A stretch of 64,000 nucleotides of DNA from Thermoactinomyces vulgaris (GCF_003688725.1 NZ_REFP01000007.1:478900-542899), one strand, 5' to 3'. Counted from the first letter of the stretch, positions 45,396-54,749 are shown. Numbers and translations are program-made. The notes: generated from the letters alone by a model not told the origin.

Positions 45396-46220
45396 GTGAG
45401 TGTGACGAAAGAACAAATCAAAGAAGCCGCAGAGTCGATTCGCGGACAAATGAAGGATAAACCGCAAGTCGGATTGATTTTGGGGTCCGGACTGGGCGTG
45501 TTGGCCGAAGAAATTCAGGAGCCGGTCACCAGCCGTTATCAAGATATCCCGCATTTCCCGGTTTCCACGGTGGAAGGGCATGCAGGAGAGCTGATTTCCG
45601 GGAAATTGGAGAATAAAAATGTGATGGTCATGGCCGGACGATTCCATTTGTATGAAGGACATGACCCGTCATCGGTGGTGTTCCCCATCCGTGTGATGAA
45701 AGAACTGGGAGTGGAAACGATTTTGGTCACCAACGCGGCCGGAGGAGTCAACCAGTCTTATGAACCGGGGGACTTGATGGTGATTCGCGACCACATTAAT
45801 CTGATGTTCCGGAATCCTTTGGTCGGTCCGAATGATCCGGAACTCGGGGACCGCTTCCCGGATATGTCGGTTGCTTATGATGAAGAATTGCGCAAGTTGG
45901 CCCATCAGGTTGCGAAGGAACAGGGTTTCTCCCTGCAGGAAGGCGTCTATGCCGGTGTGTTGGGCCCGTCTTATGAAACGCCGGCCGAAATCCGCATGAT
46001 CCGGACGCTGGGCGGAGATGCGGTCGGCATGTCGACGGTGCCGGAAGTGATTGCGGCCCGGCATGCGGGAATCCGGGTATTGGGGATTTCTTGCATTTCA
46101 AACATGGCGGCGGGCATTTTGCCGCAACCGCTTTCGCATGAAGAAGTGATCGAAACCGGTAACCGTGTCAAAGGGAAATTTATCAAACTGGTGAAAGGGA
46201 TTTTGCAACAGTTGGATTAA
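45396..46220 (+). CDS. punA: Purine-nucleoside phosphorylase
   Basis: Phosphorolyses guanosine/inosine to base and ribose 1-phosphate, feeding DeoB. A 274-aa trimeric-type enzyme with LILGSGLGVLAEEI near residue 26, the substrate region VTNAAGGVNQSYEPGDLM near 110, and GPSYETPAEIRM with AVGMSTVPEV near 190-215. GTG 45396 has GGAGTGG at a good distance; an upstream GTG at 45384 overlaps the GGAG. A strong terminator follows. Confidence 0.95.
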   Translation: MSVTKEQIKEAAESIRGQMKDKPQVGLILGSGLGVLAEEIQEPVTSRYQDIPHFPVSTVEGHAGELISGKLENKNVMVMAGRFHLYEGHDPSSVVFPIRVMKELGVETILVTNAAGGVNQSYEPGDLMVIRDHINLMFRNPLVGPNDPELGDRFPDMSVAYDEELRKLAHQVAKEQGFSLQEGVYAGVLGPSYETPAEIRMIRTLGGDAVGMSTVPEVIAARHAGIRVLGISCISNMAAGILPQPLSHEEVIETGNRVKGKFIKLVKGILQQLD

Positions 46221-46232
46221 TCGGAAGGGAAG

Positions 46233-46273
46233 AAGATGGAACCATGATTTTTCATGGTTCCATCTTCTTTTTT
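46233..46273 (+). terminator. Intrinsic terminator after punA
   Basis: AAGATGGAACCATGA pairs with TCATGGTTCCATCTT, a 15-base perfect stem, followed by a T-run. Confidence 0.95.
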
Positions 46274-46308
46274 ATGGTGTTTTTTGGGATAAACAGAGTA
46301 CATCCATG

Positions 46309-46336
46309 TTGAAAAAAAATTAACATAATTTATAAT
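46309..46336 (+). promoter_or_regulatory. Sigma-A-type promoter of the immune inhibitor A gene
   Basis: TTGAAA (46309-46314), a 16-base spacer and a perfect TATAAT (46331-46336), 40 bases before the start codon. Confidence 0.6.
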
Positions 46337-46376
46337 AATAGATGTGTTTTTATGTTTTAATCAAAGGGGGAAACCG

Positions 46377-48644
46377 ATGAAGAAAACGAATAAGGTGTTC
46401 GCCCTTCTTTCTTCTTCACTTTTGCTCGGATCCATTGTTATGTCGCCGGTGGCGGGATGGACGGAAAAAGTGGAAGCAAAAGAAGCGGAAACACGGGTTG
46501 ATTGGTCATTGGTGAATGAAAATGCATTGATTCAGCATTTGAAAGAGAAGGGGAAACTGGATCAAGATGCAAGCCCTGAGGAAATCAACCAAGCCGTGAA
46601 AGAATACGTGATGGACGGAAGTGTTCCTTTCAGCCAAACCGAAGGGATCGACACTTCTTCCAAATTTGGTGAAGAAGCATACAAAGGGAAGAAAAAGATC
46701 CAACAAAAAGTATTCGACAAAATCAGCAAAATCGATGAAAATACCGTTCAAGCACTGAAAGAGAACAAAAAATCTTTTAATGACCGCGCGGTTGTGGCCT
46801 TGATTGAATTTCCTGATTTTCCGCACAATTCCATCAAAAAGAAAGAAAACCAGTTTTGGGTGAAAGATTTTAATCCGGAACATTACGAACAGCTGTTGTT
46901 CAACCGTGACGGCTTTACCATGGATGACGGGGCGAAGATCCCATCCCTGCGCCAGTATTATCTTGAACAATCCGTCGGGTACTGGAATGTGGTTGGCGAA
47001 GTGACCTCTTGGGTTCAAGCAAAGCATGAAGCGAAATATTATGGAGGACACCAGGACCAAGGGGATTATGAATTAAAAGATGCCCGTCCCCGTGAGTTGG
47101 TGATGGAAACGTTGGCGGCCGTCGGCCAACAAATTGCCGGAAAAGAGGAATTGTATGACCAACGGGATCCGTATGATCTTGACAATGACGGCGATGTCAT
47201 GGAACCGGACGGCTTGTTGGACAACCTGTTCATTGTCCACTCCGGTGAAGGCGAAGAAGCGGGGGGCGGCGATTTGGGCGAAGACGCGATTTGGTCCCAC
47301 CGTTCAGTGATCGGTCCGGAGCCGGTTCCGATTCCGGGAACCAATTTAAAGGCTTTTGATTATATCATTCAGCCGGAAGATGGTGCGGCCGGTGTCTTTG
47401 CCCATGAATACGGCCATAATCTCGGATTGCCGGATGAATATGACACCGGATACACCGGAGCCGGTTCCCCGATCGAGGCTTGGTCTTTGATGTCTTACGG
47501 CAGTTGGACGGGGAAAATCCCGGGGACCGAACCGACCGGATTCAGCCCGTGGGCAAAACTGTATTTCCAAGAAACTTACGGCGGAACCTGGCCGATCGCC
47601 ACTGTCATAGATTACGACCGACTGCACCAAAAAAGAGCGGCGGTGTTAAAAGAAGCGGTGGCGCAATCCAGCAAAGGAAAAATCCTGAAAATCAACCTGC
47701 CGGACCAGCTGGTGGATCCGCCGACCCAGCCAAGAGGAAAGAAATCGTATTTCTCTGACAAAGGAAATATGCTGAACACAAAGCTGACATCGGCGGAAAT
47801 TGATTTGACCCATGCTTCGGAAGCGAAATTGCAATTTGAATCGTGGCGTCAGATTGAGGCAGGTTATGATTTCTTGTATGTCAATGTTTATGCCGACGGG
47901 AAAAAGGAAACCATCCGGCAATACGATGATGACACCAACGGCAAATGGGTTGAAGAAGAGTTGGATTTGACTCCGTACACCGGCAAAAAAATCAAAATCG
48001 AATTTAATTACGTCACGGATATCGGATTGATGATGGAAGGGTTCTATGTGGACAATATCGCTGTCACCGCAGATGGAAAAATGGTCTTTTCCGATGATGC
48101 CGAAGGCGATCCAAAATTCACACTGGATGGTTTCAAAGTATTTGACGGGTCCAAAATTCCCTTTGAACAATATTACTTGGTGGAATGGCGAACCCATCAC
48201 GGAATGGATCTGGCCCTGAAGCATCTTCGCCGCGGACAAACCATGTTGAGTTATGATCCCGGAATGGTGGTCTGGTTTTATGATGCCCGTTGGGGAGAAG
48301 ACAACATGACGGGGCTCCATCCGGGAGAAGGTTTCCTCGGCGTGGTTGATGCCCATCAACGCGGGCATTACTGGAACGACGGAACCGTGGCGGACACCCG
48401 GTATCAAATCAATGATGCGGCTTTCGGATTCAAAAAGACTTCCCCTATCGATATCGAGTTCAACGGTTCCTACATGAAGTATGATCCGTTGCCGGGAATT
48501 CCGGCGTTTTATGACGGACACGATTACACCAGCCCGTTTAATCCGGACGGAGGAAAGATCCTGCCCCATTACGGAATCGGAATCGCTTTGAAAAAAGTGA
48601 AAAACGGTGAAAAAGAAGTGATTGTGGAAGTATCCAAAAAATAA
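46377..48644 (+). CDS. Immune inhibitor A-type secreted metalloprotease (M6)
   Basis: A 755-aa exported protease of the InhA family, which in other bacilli cleaves antimicrobial and host proteins. The signal peptide (about residues 1-35) is followed by a propeptide-like region, the catalytic domain with HEYGHNLGLPDEYD near residue 345, and a long C-terminal part with beta-sandwich (MAM-like) character (LQFESWRQIEAGYDFLYVNV). AAGGGGGAAACCG precedes ATG 46377. It sits between punA and dacF, which adjoin in B. subtilis, so it is an accessory insertion with its own promoter and terminator. Confidence 0.93.
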   Translation: MKKTNKVFALLSSSLLLGSIVMSPVAGWTEKVEAKEAETRVDWSLVNENALIQHLKEKGKLDQDASPEEINQAVKEYVMDGSVPFSQTEGIDTSSKFGEEAYKGKKKIQQKVFDKISKIDENTVQALKENKKSFNDRAVVALIEFPDFPHNSIKKKENQFWVKDFNPEHYEQLLFNRDGFTMDDGAKIPSLRQYYLEQSVGYWNVVGEVTSWVQAKHEAKYYGGHQDQGDYELKDARPRELVMETLAAVGQQIAGKEELYDQRDPYDLDNDGDVMEPDGLLDNLFIVHSGEGEEAGGGDLGEDAIWSHRSVIGPEPVPIPGTNLKAFDYIIQPEDGAAGVFAHEYGHNLGLPDEYDTGYTGAGSPIEAWSLMSYGSWTGKIPGTEPTGFSPWAKLYFQETYGGTWPIATVIDYDRLHQKRAAVLKEAVAQSSKGKILKINLPDQLVDPPTQPRGKKSYFSDKGNMLNTKLTSAEIDLTHASEAKLQFESWRQIEAGYDFLYVNVYADGKKETIRQYDDDTNGKWVEEELDLTPYTGKKIKIEFNYVTDIGLMMEGFYVDNIAVTADGKMVFSDDAEGDPKFTLDGFKVFDGSKIPFEQYYLVEWRTHHGMDLALKHLRRGQTMLSYDPGMVVWFYDARWGEDNMTGLHPGEGFLGVVDAHQRGHYWNDGTVADTRYQINDAAFGFKKTSPIDIEFNGSYMKYDPLPGIPAFYDGHDYTSPFNPDGGKILPHYGIGIALKKVKNGEKEVIVEVSKK

Positions 48645-48657
48645 AAAGCAATGACTG

Positions 48658-48701
48658 AAAAAAGACTTTGCTGCTTTTAGCGGTAAAGTCTTTTCTTTTT
48701 T
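48658..48701 (+). terminator. Intrinsic terminator after the InhA gene
   Basis: AAAAGACTTT and AAAGTCTTTT form a ten-base stem followed by a T-rich run. Confidence 0.88.
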
Positions 48702-48761
48702 GGCATAATTATCCGGCTCGTGGTTCAAACTATAGATACTGCTATTGGGGAGGGAATTGGA

Positions 48762-49952
48762 ATGCTGAAAAAGCTCAGCTGTTTAATCCTGTCGCTCGGC
48801 TTGATGGCCGTTTCGTTGATCCCGTCACAACCGGTTTCGGCCGAAGAGGCGGAAACCGATTTGGCGCCGGAAGCCGTTTCCGCCATTCTGCTGGATGCCG
48901 GGACGGGAAAAGTGTTGTACGAAAAAAACAGCCATCAACCGTTGCCTCCTGCAAGCATTACCAAAGTGATGACCATGTTACTGGTCATGGAGGCAATCGA
49001 TCAGGGGAAAATATCCTGGTCGGATCCGGTGCGTGTCAGTGAACATGCCGCTTCCATGGGCGGGAGCCAGATTTTCCTCGAACCGGGGGAACAAATGACC
49101 GTCCATGACTTGTTTAAGGCGATGGCCATTTCATCAGCCAATGATGCGGCAGTGGCACTGGCGGAATATTTGGGAGGCACGGAAGAGCGTTTTGTGAAAA
49201 TGATGAATGACAAAGCCAAGGAATTGGGACTGAAAAATACACATTTTGAAAATTGCAACGGCTTGCCGGCATCAGGCCATTACTCTTCCGCTTATGATAT
49301 TGCCGTGATGTCCAGGGAACTTCTTTCTTATCCCAAAGTGACCAACTATACGGGACTTTACGAAGATTACCTGAGGAAAAATTCGAAAAAACCGTTCTGG
49401 CTGGTCAATACCAACAAATTGGTCCGGTTTTATCCGGGAATGGACGGGTTGAAAACCGGATACACTTCCGAGGCGAAATATTGCTTGACGGCCACGGCCA
49501 AAAGGAACAATCTCCGGTTTATCGCCGTGGTGATGGGCGAACCAGATGTCAAGAAGCGGAATCAGGAAGTTTCCTCGATGATGGATCATGCATTTAACCA
49601 TTACACAAGCCAACGGATTTACAACAAAGGGGATTTGATCGCGGAAAAACGGATTGATAAAGGAAATCCGGACAAAATCCGCATTGAAGCCAAACAGCCG
49701 ATCGACATGTTGATAAAAAAAGGCGAATCCATCCGTGATTATCAAAAGAAATGGGTTTGGGAGGATTTAAAGGCTCCCGTCAAAAAAGGAGACCGTCTTG
49801 GAAAACTGCAGATCGTTAAGGACGGACAAGTTGTTGCCGAGTGGAATTTGATCAGCAGCATGGAGATCCAAAAAGCAAACCTCTGGACCTCTGTGAAGCG
49901 AAGTTTGAAAGAAATGCTTTTTTTGCCGGATGATGTGAATACACAGATGTAG
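48762..49952 (+). CDS. dacF: Sporulation D-Ala-D-Ala carboxypeptidase DacF
   Basis: Penicillin-binding carboxypeptidase that trims cortex cross-linking. The signal peptide (residues 1-26, ending PVSA-EE) is followed by the S11 active-site set: SITK (S-x-x-K) near residue 66, SAN near 127, and KTG in DGLKTGYT near 233. ATG 48762 lies a few bases after GGGAGGGA. It precedes spoIIA as in B. subtilis, where it is a sigma-F gene; a GCATA / GGTTCAAACT pair at about 48707-48734 is a weak sigma-F-like candidate. A terminator separates it from spoIIAA. Confidence 0.93.
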   Translation: MLKKLSCLILSLGLMAVSLIPSQPVSAEEAETDLAPEAVSAILLDAGTGKVLYEKNSHQPLPPASITKVMTMLLVMEAIDQGKISWSDPVRVSEHAASMGGSQIFLEPGEQMTVHDLFKAMAISSANDAAVALAEYLGGTEERFVKMMNDKAKELGLKNTHFENCNGLPASGHYSSAYDIAVMSRELLSYPKVTNYTGLYEDYLRKNSKKPFWLVNTNKLVRFYPGMDGLKTGYTSEAKYCLTATAKRNNLRFIAVVMGEPDVKKRNQEVSSMMDHAFNHYTSQRIYNKGDLIAEKRIDKGNPDKIRIEAKQPIDMLIKKGESIRDYQKKWVWEDLKAPVKKGDRLGKLQIVKDGQVVAEWNLISSMEIQKANLWTSVKRSLKEMLFLPDDVNTQM

Positions 49953-49959
49953 AAGGAAA

Positions 49960-49999
49960 GAGGATTCTGGACAATCTTGTCAGGAATCCTCATTTTTTG
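49960..49999 (+). terminator. Intrinsic terminator after dacF
   Basis: GAGGATTC (49960-49967) and GAATCCTC (49984-49991) form a stem followed by six T. Confidence 0.85.
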
Positions 50000-50074
50000 G
50001 TTATTTTTTGCAGACGGAAGGAAAGGGCCGAAAAATCATAGAAGATATGGGAAAAAAAGAAAGGGGCGGGAGAG

Positions 50075-50428
50075 ATGAGCTTATCCCTGCAAATGGATTC
50101 CGACCGTCAGGTTTTGATCGTCCGGCTGGCCGGAGAACTTGACCATCATCATGCCGAAAAAGTGCGTGCTTCGATTGAAGCCGAATTGGAAAAAGGGGAG
50201 TTTCGCCACCTGGTGTTGAATCTGGCCCGTTTGGAATTTATGGACAGTTCCGGATTGGGTGTGATTTTGGGGCGTTATAAAAAAGTTTCCCAGTTGGGAG
50301 GAAAAATGATTCTCTGTTCCATTCAGCCGCCTGTATACCGCTTGATGGAAATGTCGGGGTTATTTAAAATTTTGCCTACATACGAAAATGAAAAGCATGC
50401 AATTTCAGCTTGCGGGGTGGCGTCATGA
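50075..50428 (+). CDS. spoIIAA: Anti-sigma F factor antagonist SpoIIAA
   Basis: STAS-domain protein that, when unphosphorylated, binds SpoIIAB and frees sigma-F in the forespore. 117 aa; the phosphorylated Ser lies in [15 protein letters not shown] near residue 57-58. AAGGGGCGGGAG precedes the ATG. Its stop overlaps the spoIIAB start (ATGA), so SpoIIAA and SpoIIAB are translationally coupled. Confidence 0.97.
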   Translation: MSLSLQMDSDRQVLIVRLAGELDHHHAEKVRASIEAELEKGEFRHLVLNLARLEFMDSSGLGVILGRYKKVSQLGGKMILCSIQPPVYRLMEMSGLFKILPTYENEKHAISACGVAS

Positions 50429-50880
50429 GCGAAACAGGGAAAAATTTCATGGAATTGAAATTCAGCAGTCGTTCGGAAAATGAAGCGTTTGCCAGAGTGA
50501 CGGTCGCTTCTTTTATCTCTCAATTGGATCCGACGGTGGAGGAATTGACCGAGATCAAGACGGTTGTTTCCGAAGCGGTGACCAATGCGGTGATTCATGG
50601 ATATGAAGAAAAAGAGGATGGGGTCATCTATATCCGGACGGATATCGAGGGGCAAAAAATCAGCATCACCATTTCCGATCAGGGCATCGGCATTGAAGAT
50701 ATCAACGAAGCCAGACAACCGCTTTACACGTCCAAACCGGAATTGGAACGGTCGGGCATGGGATTTACCATCATGGAAAATTTCATGGATGAAGTGATGA
50801 TTCATTCCAAACCGGGGAAAGGCACAACCGTTCACATGGTGAAATACTTGAAAAGCCGTCAGCAGACGATGGCTCATTGA
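50425..50880 (+). CDS. spoIIAB: Anti-sigma F factor SpoIIAB
   Basis: GHKL-fold serine kinase and sigma-F inhibitor. 151 aa, with the N-box ATPase motif [15 protein letters not shown], the ADP-binding [18 protein letters not shown] and [14 protein letters not shown] segments. ATG 50425 overlaps the spoIIAA stop. Reads into sigF with ten bases between stop and preferred start. Confidence 0.97.
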   Translation: MSETGKNFMELKFSSRSENEAFARVTVASFISQLDPTVEELTEIKTVVSEAVTNAVIHGYEEKEDGVIYIRTDIEGQKISITISDQGIGIEDINEARQPLYTSKPELERSGMGFTIMENFMDEVMIHSKPGKGTTVHMVKYLKSRQQTMAH

Positions 50881-50889
50881 GGGATGCCT

Positions 50890-51660
50890 ATGGAACCGGA
50901 TGTATACAACAACAGGCACAGCCATTTGTCGGATGAAGAAGTGAAAAAACTGATTCAGGCCAGTCAAAACGGGGACATGGAGTCCCGGAACAGTTTGATT
51001 CGTCATAATATTCGGTTGGTTTGGTCGGTGGTGCAACGGTTTTTGAACCGCGGATATGAGGCGGAGGATTTATTCCAGATCGGATGTATCGGTTTGTTGA
51101 AAGCAGTGGATAAATTTGACTTGAACTATGACGTGAAATTTTCCACTTATGCCGTTCCGATGATTATTGGCGAAATACAGCGGTTTTTGCGTGATGATGG
51201 AATGGTGAAAGTGAGCCGGTCGTTAAAGGAGATGGCCAACCGCATCCGCAAAACGAAAGACCATTTGTCCAAAAAATACGGGCGTTTGCCGACCATTCAG
51301 GAAATTGCCAATGAGATGGGAGTGGACCCCGAGGAGATTGTTTTTGCCCAAGAAGCCAACCGGGCTCCTGCTTCGATCCATGAAACCGTCTACGAAAATG
51401 ACGGCGACCCGATTACCTTGATGGACCAGATTGCAGACGAGCCGGTGACCACCTGGTTTGACAAGCTGGCCATCAAAGAAGCGATTCATCGTTTGAGCGA
51501 TCGGGAAAAGTTAATCGTTTATCTTCGTTATTACAAAGACCAGACACAGTCCGAAGTGGCAAGCCGGCTGGGCATTTCCCAAGTTCAGGTCTCGCGGTTG
51601 GAAAAAAAAATTATTGCCAAAATGCGACAGGAGCTGGATATCCAGAAAGAAAACCGGTAA
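50890..51660 (+). CDS. sigF: RNA polymerase sigma-F factor
   Basis: First forespore-specific sigma factor (SpoIIAC). A 256-aa sigma-70-type protein with region 2 (LIRHNIRLVWSVVQRFLNRG, then AEDLFQIGCIGLLKAVDKFD), region 3 and region 4 helix-turn-helix (TQSEVASRLGISQVQVSRLE). ATG 50890 is six bases after GAGGG; ATG 50884 is in frame but sits on that site. Last gene of the spoIIA operon, followed by a terminator. Confidence 0.97.
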   Translation: MEPDVYNNRHSHLSDEEVKKLIQASQNGDMESRNSLIRHNIRLVWSVVQRFLNRGYEAEDLFQIGCIGLLKAVDKFDLNYDVKFSTYAVPMIIGEIQRFLRDDGMVKVSRSLKEMANRIRKTKDHLSKKYGRLPTIQEIANEMGVDPEEIVFAQEANRAPASIHETVYENDGDPITLMDQIADEPVTTWFDKLAIKEAIHRLSDREKLIVYLRYYKDQTQSEVASRLGISQVQVSRLEKKIIAKMRQELDIQKENR

Positions 51661-51671
51661 TTTCAGGCTTC

Positions 51672-51694
51672 AAGCACCTTGACGGTGCTTTTTT
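51672..51694 (+). terminator. Intrinsic terminator after sigF
   Basis: AAGCACC and GGTGCTT with a TTGAC loop, followed by T. Confidence 0.9.
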
Positions 51695-51760
51695 ATATTT
51701 TACCAGTTCTGCACATACTAACGGATGATCGAAGTGTTTTTTTAAAGGAGTTGCCCGCAG

Positions 51761-52390
51761 ATGAAAGACATGTTAACCATCCGTCTCAAAAAGAAAGTCG
51801 TCATAAAACCTGGGCAACCATTGTATCTGAAAGATATTTCCCGGTTGGATTCTGCGCGAGAGGAAATTGCATGCAAAGTCAAAGATTTAATCATTTATGA
51901 CCCGCAGGTACAGCATGGGAGTTTTTATGTGATTGATGTGATGGATGTCATGGACATCATCCACAAACATTTTCCGGCATTGGATGTTCGTCATGCGGGG
52001 CCGCCGCAAACATTGGTTGAGATCTCCGGCAATTTGCGGCCGCCTTCGATCATCCTTGTCCTGATGGTGATGATTCTTTTATTTATCGGTTCCGGACTGG
52101 CCATCATGAATTTTCACATGGATGTCAGCATGCCCCAGGTTCATGAACGAATTTATTATCTGATTACCGGGGAACATAAATCATCCCCCTTGATCATGCA
52201 AATTCCTTATTCGTTGGGCATCGGGATCGGCATTTTTGTCTTTTTTAACCGCTTGATTAAAAAACGGTTGAAAGAAGAACCAAGTCCGTTGGAGCTGGAG
52301 ATGTTCCTGTATCAGGAAAATATTGAACAATACATGATCGATCATGAAAAGCGGAAAGAGGATTCCGGTTGCCATGAATCTGTTCCATGA
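51761..52390 (+). CDS. spoVAA: Stage V sporulation protein AA
   Basis: Membrane-associated component of the SpoVA dipicolinic-acid channel system. 209 aa: a soluble N-terminal domain (about residues 1-90), a membrane helix (about 95-115), an outside loop and a second helix (about 150-170), then an acidic tail. AAAGGAG precedes the ATG. It overlaps spoVAB by 17 bases. Confidence 0.92.
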   Translation: MKDMLTIRLKKKVVIKPGQPLYLKDISRLDSAREEIACKVKDLIIYDPQVQHGSFYVIDVMDVMDIIHKHFPALDVRHAGPPQTLVEISGNLRPPSIILVLMVMILLFIGSGLAIMNFHMDVSMPQVHERIYYLITGEHKSSPLIMQIPYSLGIGIGIFVFFNRLIKKRLKEEPSPLELEMFLYQENIEQYMIDHEKRKEDSGCHESVP

Positions 52391-52790
52391 CTTGCTTCTC
52401 ATCATCATCGGTCTGGCGGGAGGGACGGTGGTCGGTGGCGGTTTTGTCGCTTTTATCACCGTGCTTGACATTGTTCCGAGACTGGCACAAGTGACAAGGA
52501 CACCACAAATGATCGCCCTCTATGAGTACAGCATCGGACTTGGCGTTTTGTTTTTTACCTGGTTGGACTTTCGTTCGTTTTCGCTTTCGATACCAGGTGT
52601 TTTCACTTTGATCGTCGGCCTGTTCATGGGGGTGTTTGTCGGCCTTTTGGCGGCGGCACTGACAGAGGTGGTAAACGTCATCCCGATTATGGCAAAGCGT
52701 TTGAACATGGAAGGTTATTTGGTTTATTTTCTGCTGGCAATGGCACTCGGCAAAGTGGCCGGTTCCATTGCGGAATGGATGTTTTTTTGA
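52374..52790 (+). CDS. spoVAB: Stage V sporulation protein AB
   Basis: Small integral membrane SpoVA protein, 138 aa, with four hydrophobic helices and the glycine-rich GLAGGTVVGGGFVAFITVL near the start. ATG 52374 lies inside the end of spoVAA. In B. subtilis spoVAC and spoVAD follow; here the next gene, after 31 bases, is spoVAE. Confidence 0.92.
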   Translation: MNLFHDLLLIIIGLAGGTVVGGGFVAFITVLDIVPRLAQVTRTPQMIALYEYSIGLGVLFFTWLDFRSFSLSIPGVFTLIVGLFMGVFVGLLAAALTEVVNVIPIMAKRLNMEGYLVYFLLAMALGKVAGSIAEWMFF

Positions 52791-52821
52791 TACTGATCAA
52801 GAAAGAAAGGGTGTATGAGAA

Positions 52822-53175
52822 ATGGGTTCTTATTGGGCTGCTTTTTTGGTGGGGGGGTTGATTTGCGTGATTGGACAGTTGTTGATTGACTTAACCAATT
52901 TGACACCGGCACACGTCCTCAGCCTATTGGTGGTTGCCGGTGCGGTGTTGGACGGATTCGGATTGTACGATCCGTTGATCCAGTTTGCCGGAGCCGGCGC
53001 AACGGTTCCGATTACAAGCTTTGGAAATTCATTGGTGCACGGGGCATTGTCGGAAGCACATCGCAACGGATTCATCGGGGTGTTGTCAGGGATCTTTCAA
53101 ATCACAAGTTCAGGTATATCCGCGGCCATTATCTTCGGCTTTCTGACAGCGGCGATTTTCAAGCCCAAAGGTTGA
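52822..53175 (+). CDS. spoVAE: Stage V sporulation protein AE (AEb type)
   Basis: A 117-aa integral membrane protein of the SpoVAC/SpoVAEb family, with three or four helices and the conserved [22 protein letters not shown] motif (its core [13 protein letters not shown]) central to the dipicolinate channel. GAAAGGGTGTATGAGAA precedes the ATG. It appears without spoVAC and spoVAD at this locus; the latter may be encoded elsewhere. Confidence 0.92.
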   Translation: MGSYWAAFLVGGLICVIGQLLIDLTNLTPAHVLSLLVVAGAVLDGFGLYDPLIQFAGAGATVPITSFGNSLVHGALSEAHRNGFIGVLSGIFQITSSGISAAIIFGFLTAAIFKPKG

Positions 53176-53222
53176 TAAAAACAGTTGATAAAAACATATA
53201 AAAATACATTTTAAGCATAAAT

Positions 53223-53248
53223 GAGTGGGGGTTTCCACTCTTTTTTTT
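53223..53248 (+). terminator. Intrinsic terminator of the spoVA operon
   Basis: GAGTGG and CCACTC with a GGGTTT loop, followed by eight T. Confidence 0.9.
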
Positions 53249-53360
53249 ACGGAGTTGTGATAAGTTTTTGCCGTTTTTGTCCCTGTGCGGCTTTTCGCCA
53301 AAATTTGTGGTATGATCAGTTGTGGACATTTTTTCCTCGTTGGAGGGAGGGAATCAAAAG

Positions 53361-54329
53361 ATGAAGCAACTGCGCGCATTGCAGATATTCGGAATCATCA
53401 CTTCGATTGGCGCTTACTTCATGTTGGCGATTGGAGCCATTGTAAGCGCTACGGAATCAGGGAAAGGATGCGGCAACACCTGGCCGTTTTGTCATGGAAA
53501 ACTGATCCCTGAAAGTTTGCCGATGGAAACCGTGATTGAATACAGCCACCGGATTGTCTCGGGAGTGGACGGTTTGTTGATCCTGATTCTGACGGTCTGG
53601 TCCTGGATGGCGTTTAAAGAGAATAAACGTGTGAAGGTTTTGGGTTTTTTAAGTTTGTTTTTTGTCGTGTTTCAAGGAATTCTCGGAGCATTGACGGTTG
53701 TTTTTGAAGGCACGTTTGCCAAAAACTTCTCACTGGCCTTGCATTTCGGCTTTTCCCTTATTTCATTTGCCAGTGTGATTTTGCTGACGGTTTATCTGTT
53801 TCAATTGTCCAAACCCGGGAAGAAGAACGGGCTCATGGATATGAGGAACACCCTGCTGGCCAAATGGCTTTGGGGCTTGGCTGCCTACACTTATATCGTG
53901 GTGTATACCGGAGCTTTGGTACGCCATTCCGAGGCGACGATGGGATGCGGCTATTCCTTCCCGTTATGCGGCCCGACCGTTTTCCCAGGCTTTTCTTCCC
54001 TGGCTGAGATTCATTTGCTTCACCGTTACTTTGCATTTTTGCTCTTTTTCCTTGTCCTCGGCACGTTGATTTTTATTTTGAAAAAACATCGTGACCGGAA
54101 AGATTTGGTGCACGGGGGTTGGCTTGCGTTTCTTTTGATCACACTCCAGGCATTAAGCGGTGCGATTATTGTCTGGACGGGCGGAAAATTAATGGCCGAG
54201 TTGTTGCATACCACCATTATTTCGGCGTTCTTTGCCGTCCTTTCGTATATGTGCATGCAAATCGGCTTACCCTGGAGCAAAAAAACGCATTTGCCCGATG
54301 TTTCGACGGGAGTCGGGCAGACAAGCTGA
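53361..54329 (+). CDS. ctaA: Heme A synthase
   Basis: Oxidises the heme O methyl group to make heme A for aa3-type oxidases. A 322-aa membrane protein with eight helices and duplicated halves. The outside-loop cysteine pair GCGNTWPFCHG is near residue 35, and heme-ligand His residues lie in EYSHRIVSG, LALHFGFSL, LLHRYFAF and LLHTTIIS. A second cysteine pair (GCGYSFPLCGP) lies in the C-terminal half. GGAGGGAGGG precedes ATG 53361. In B. subtilis ctaA lies elsewhere. Confidence 0.95.
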   Translation: MKQLRALQIFGIITSIGAYFMLAIGAIVSATESGKGCGNTWPFCHGKLIPESLPMETVIEYSHRIVSGVDGLLILILTVWSWMAFKENKRVKVLGFLSLFFVVFQGILGALTVVFEGTFAKNFSLALHFGFSLISFASVILLTVYLFQLSKPGKKNGLMDMRNTLLAKWLWGLAAYTYIVVYTGALVRHSEATMGCGYSFPLCGPTVFPGFSSLAEIHLLHRYFAFLLFFLVLGTLIFILKKHRDRKDLVHGGWLAFLLITLQALSGAIIVWTGGKLMAELLHTTIISAFFAVLSYMCMQIGLPWSKKTHLPDVSTGVGQTS

Positions 54330-54330
54330 A

Positions 54331-54364
54331 AAAAATGAAGGTGGATTTTCACCTTCATTTTTTT
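54331..54364 (+). terminator. Intrinsic terminator after ctaA
   Basis: AAATGAAGGTG and CACCTTCATTT form a perfect stem with T-run. Confidence 0.93.
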
Positions 54365-54448
54365 GTTTAAAAAGAAGAGATATCGACAATCTGCTGAAGA
54401 TAAGCTATACTCATTGGTAAGGTGTGAAAATTGGATATGGATTTTTCA

Positions 54449-54579
54449 CATCCTTCGGGGCAGGGTGAAATTCCCGACCGGCGGTGATGGCACGTTTGCC
54501 TCAGTCCGTGACCCGCGTTGGCGGTGGATTCGGTGCAACTCCGAAACCGACAGTGAAAGTCTGGATGGGAGAAGGATGA
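54449..54579 (+). promoter_or_regulatory. FMN riboswitch (RFN element)
   Basis: The conserved RFN blocks appear in order: CATCCTTCGGGGCAGGGTG, AATTCCCGACCGGCGGTGAT, then AGTCCGTGACCCG, GATTCGGTGCAACTCCG, ACCGACAGTGAAAGTCTGGA and GAGAAGGATG. The first and last close the P1 helix. It precedes the ribD-ribE-ribBA-ribH operon and would turn it off when FMN is high. Confidence 0.97.
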
Positions 54580-54590
54580 ACAGATGTGTA

Positions 54591-54716
54591 CCTTTAACCT
54601 GTGAATTTTTTCACATTTGTTAAAGGCTTATTTCTGTATGCAAAATTATTACTTTCAGGATACACAGCTGTTTCTTCCGTGACTGCCTCGAATTCATAAA
54701 GATTCGAGGTTTTTTA
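54591..54716 (+). terminator. Riboswitch expression platform with terminator
   Basis: CCTTTAAC (54591-54598) can pair with GTTAAAGG (54619-54626). A clear terminator follows: CCTCGAAT (54686-54693) with ATTCGAGG (54702-54709) and T-run, 33 bases before ribD. Transcription attenuation is likely. Confidence 0.8.
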
Positions 54717-54749
54717 TTTGCTTCGACAAAAAAGAATAAGGAGAGAAGG

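Noticed and set aside
47646-48728. 360-aa frame antisense to the InhA gene
   Set aside because: Shadow of a recognised protease gene; spans its terminator.
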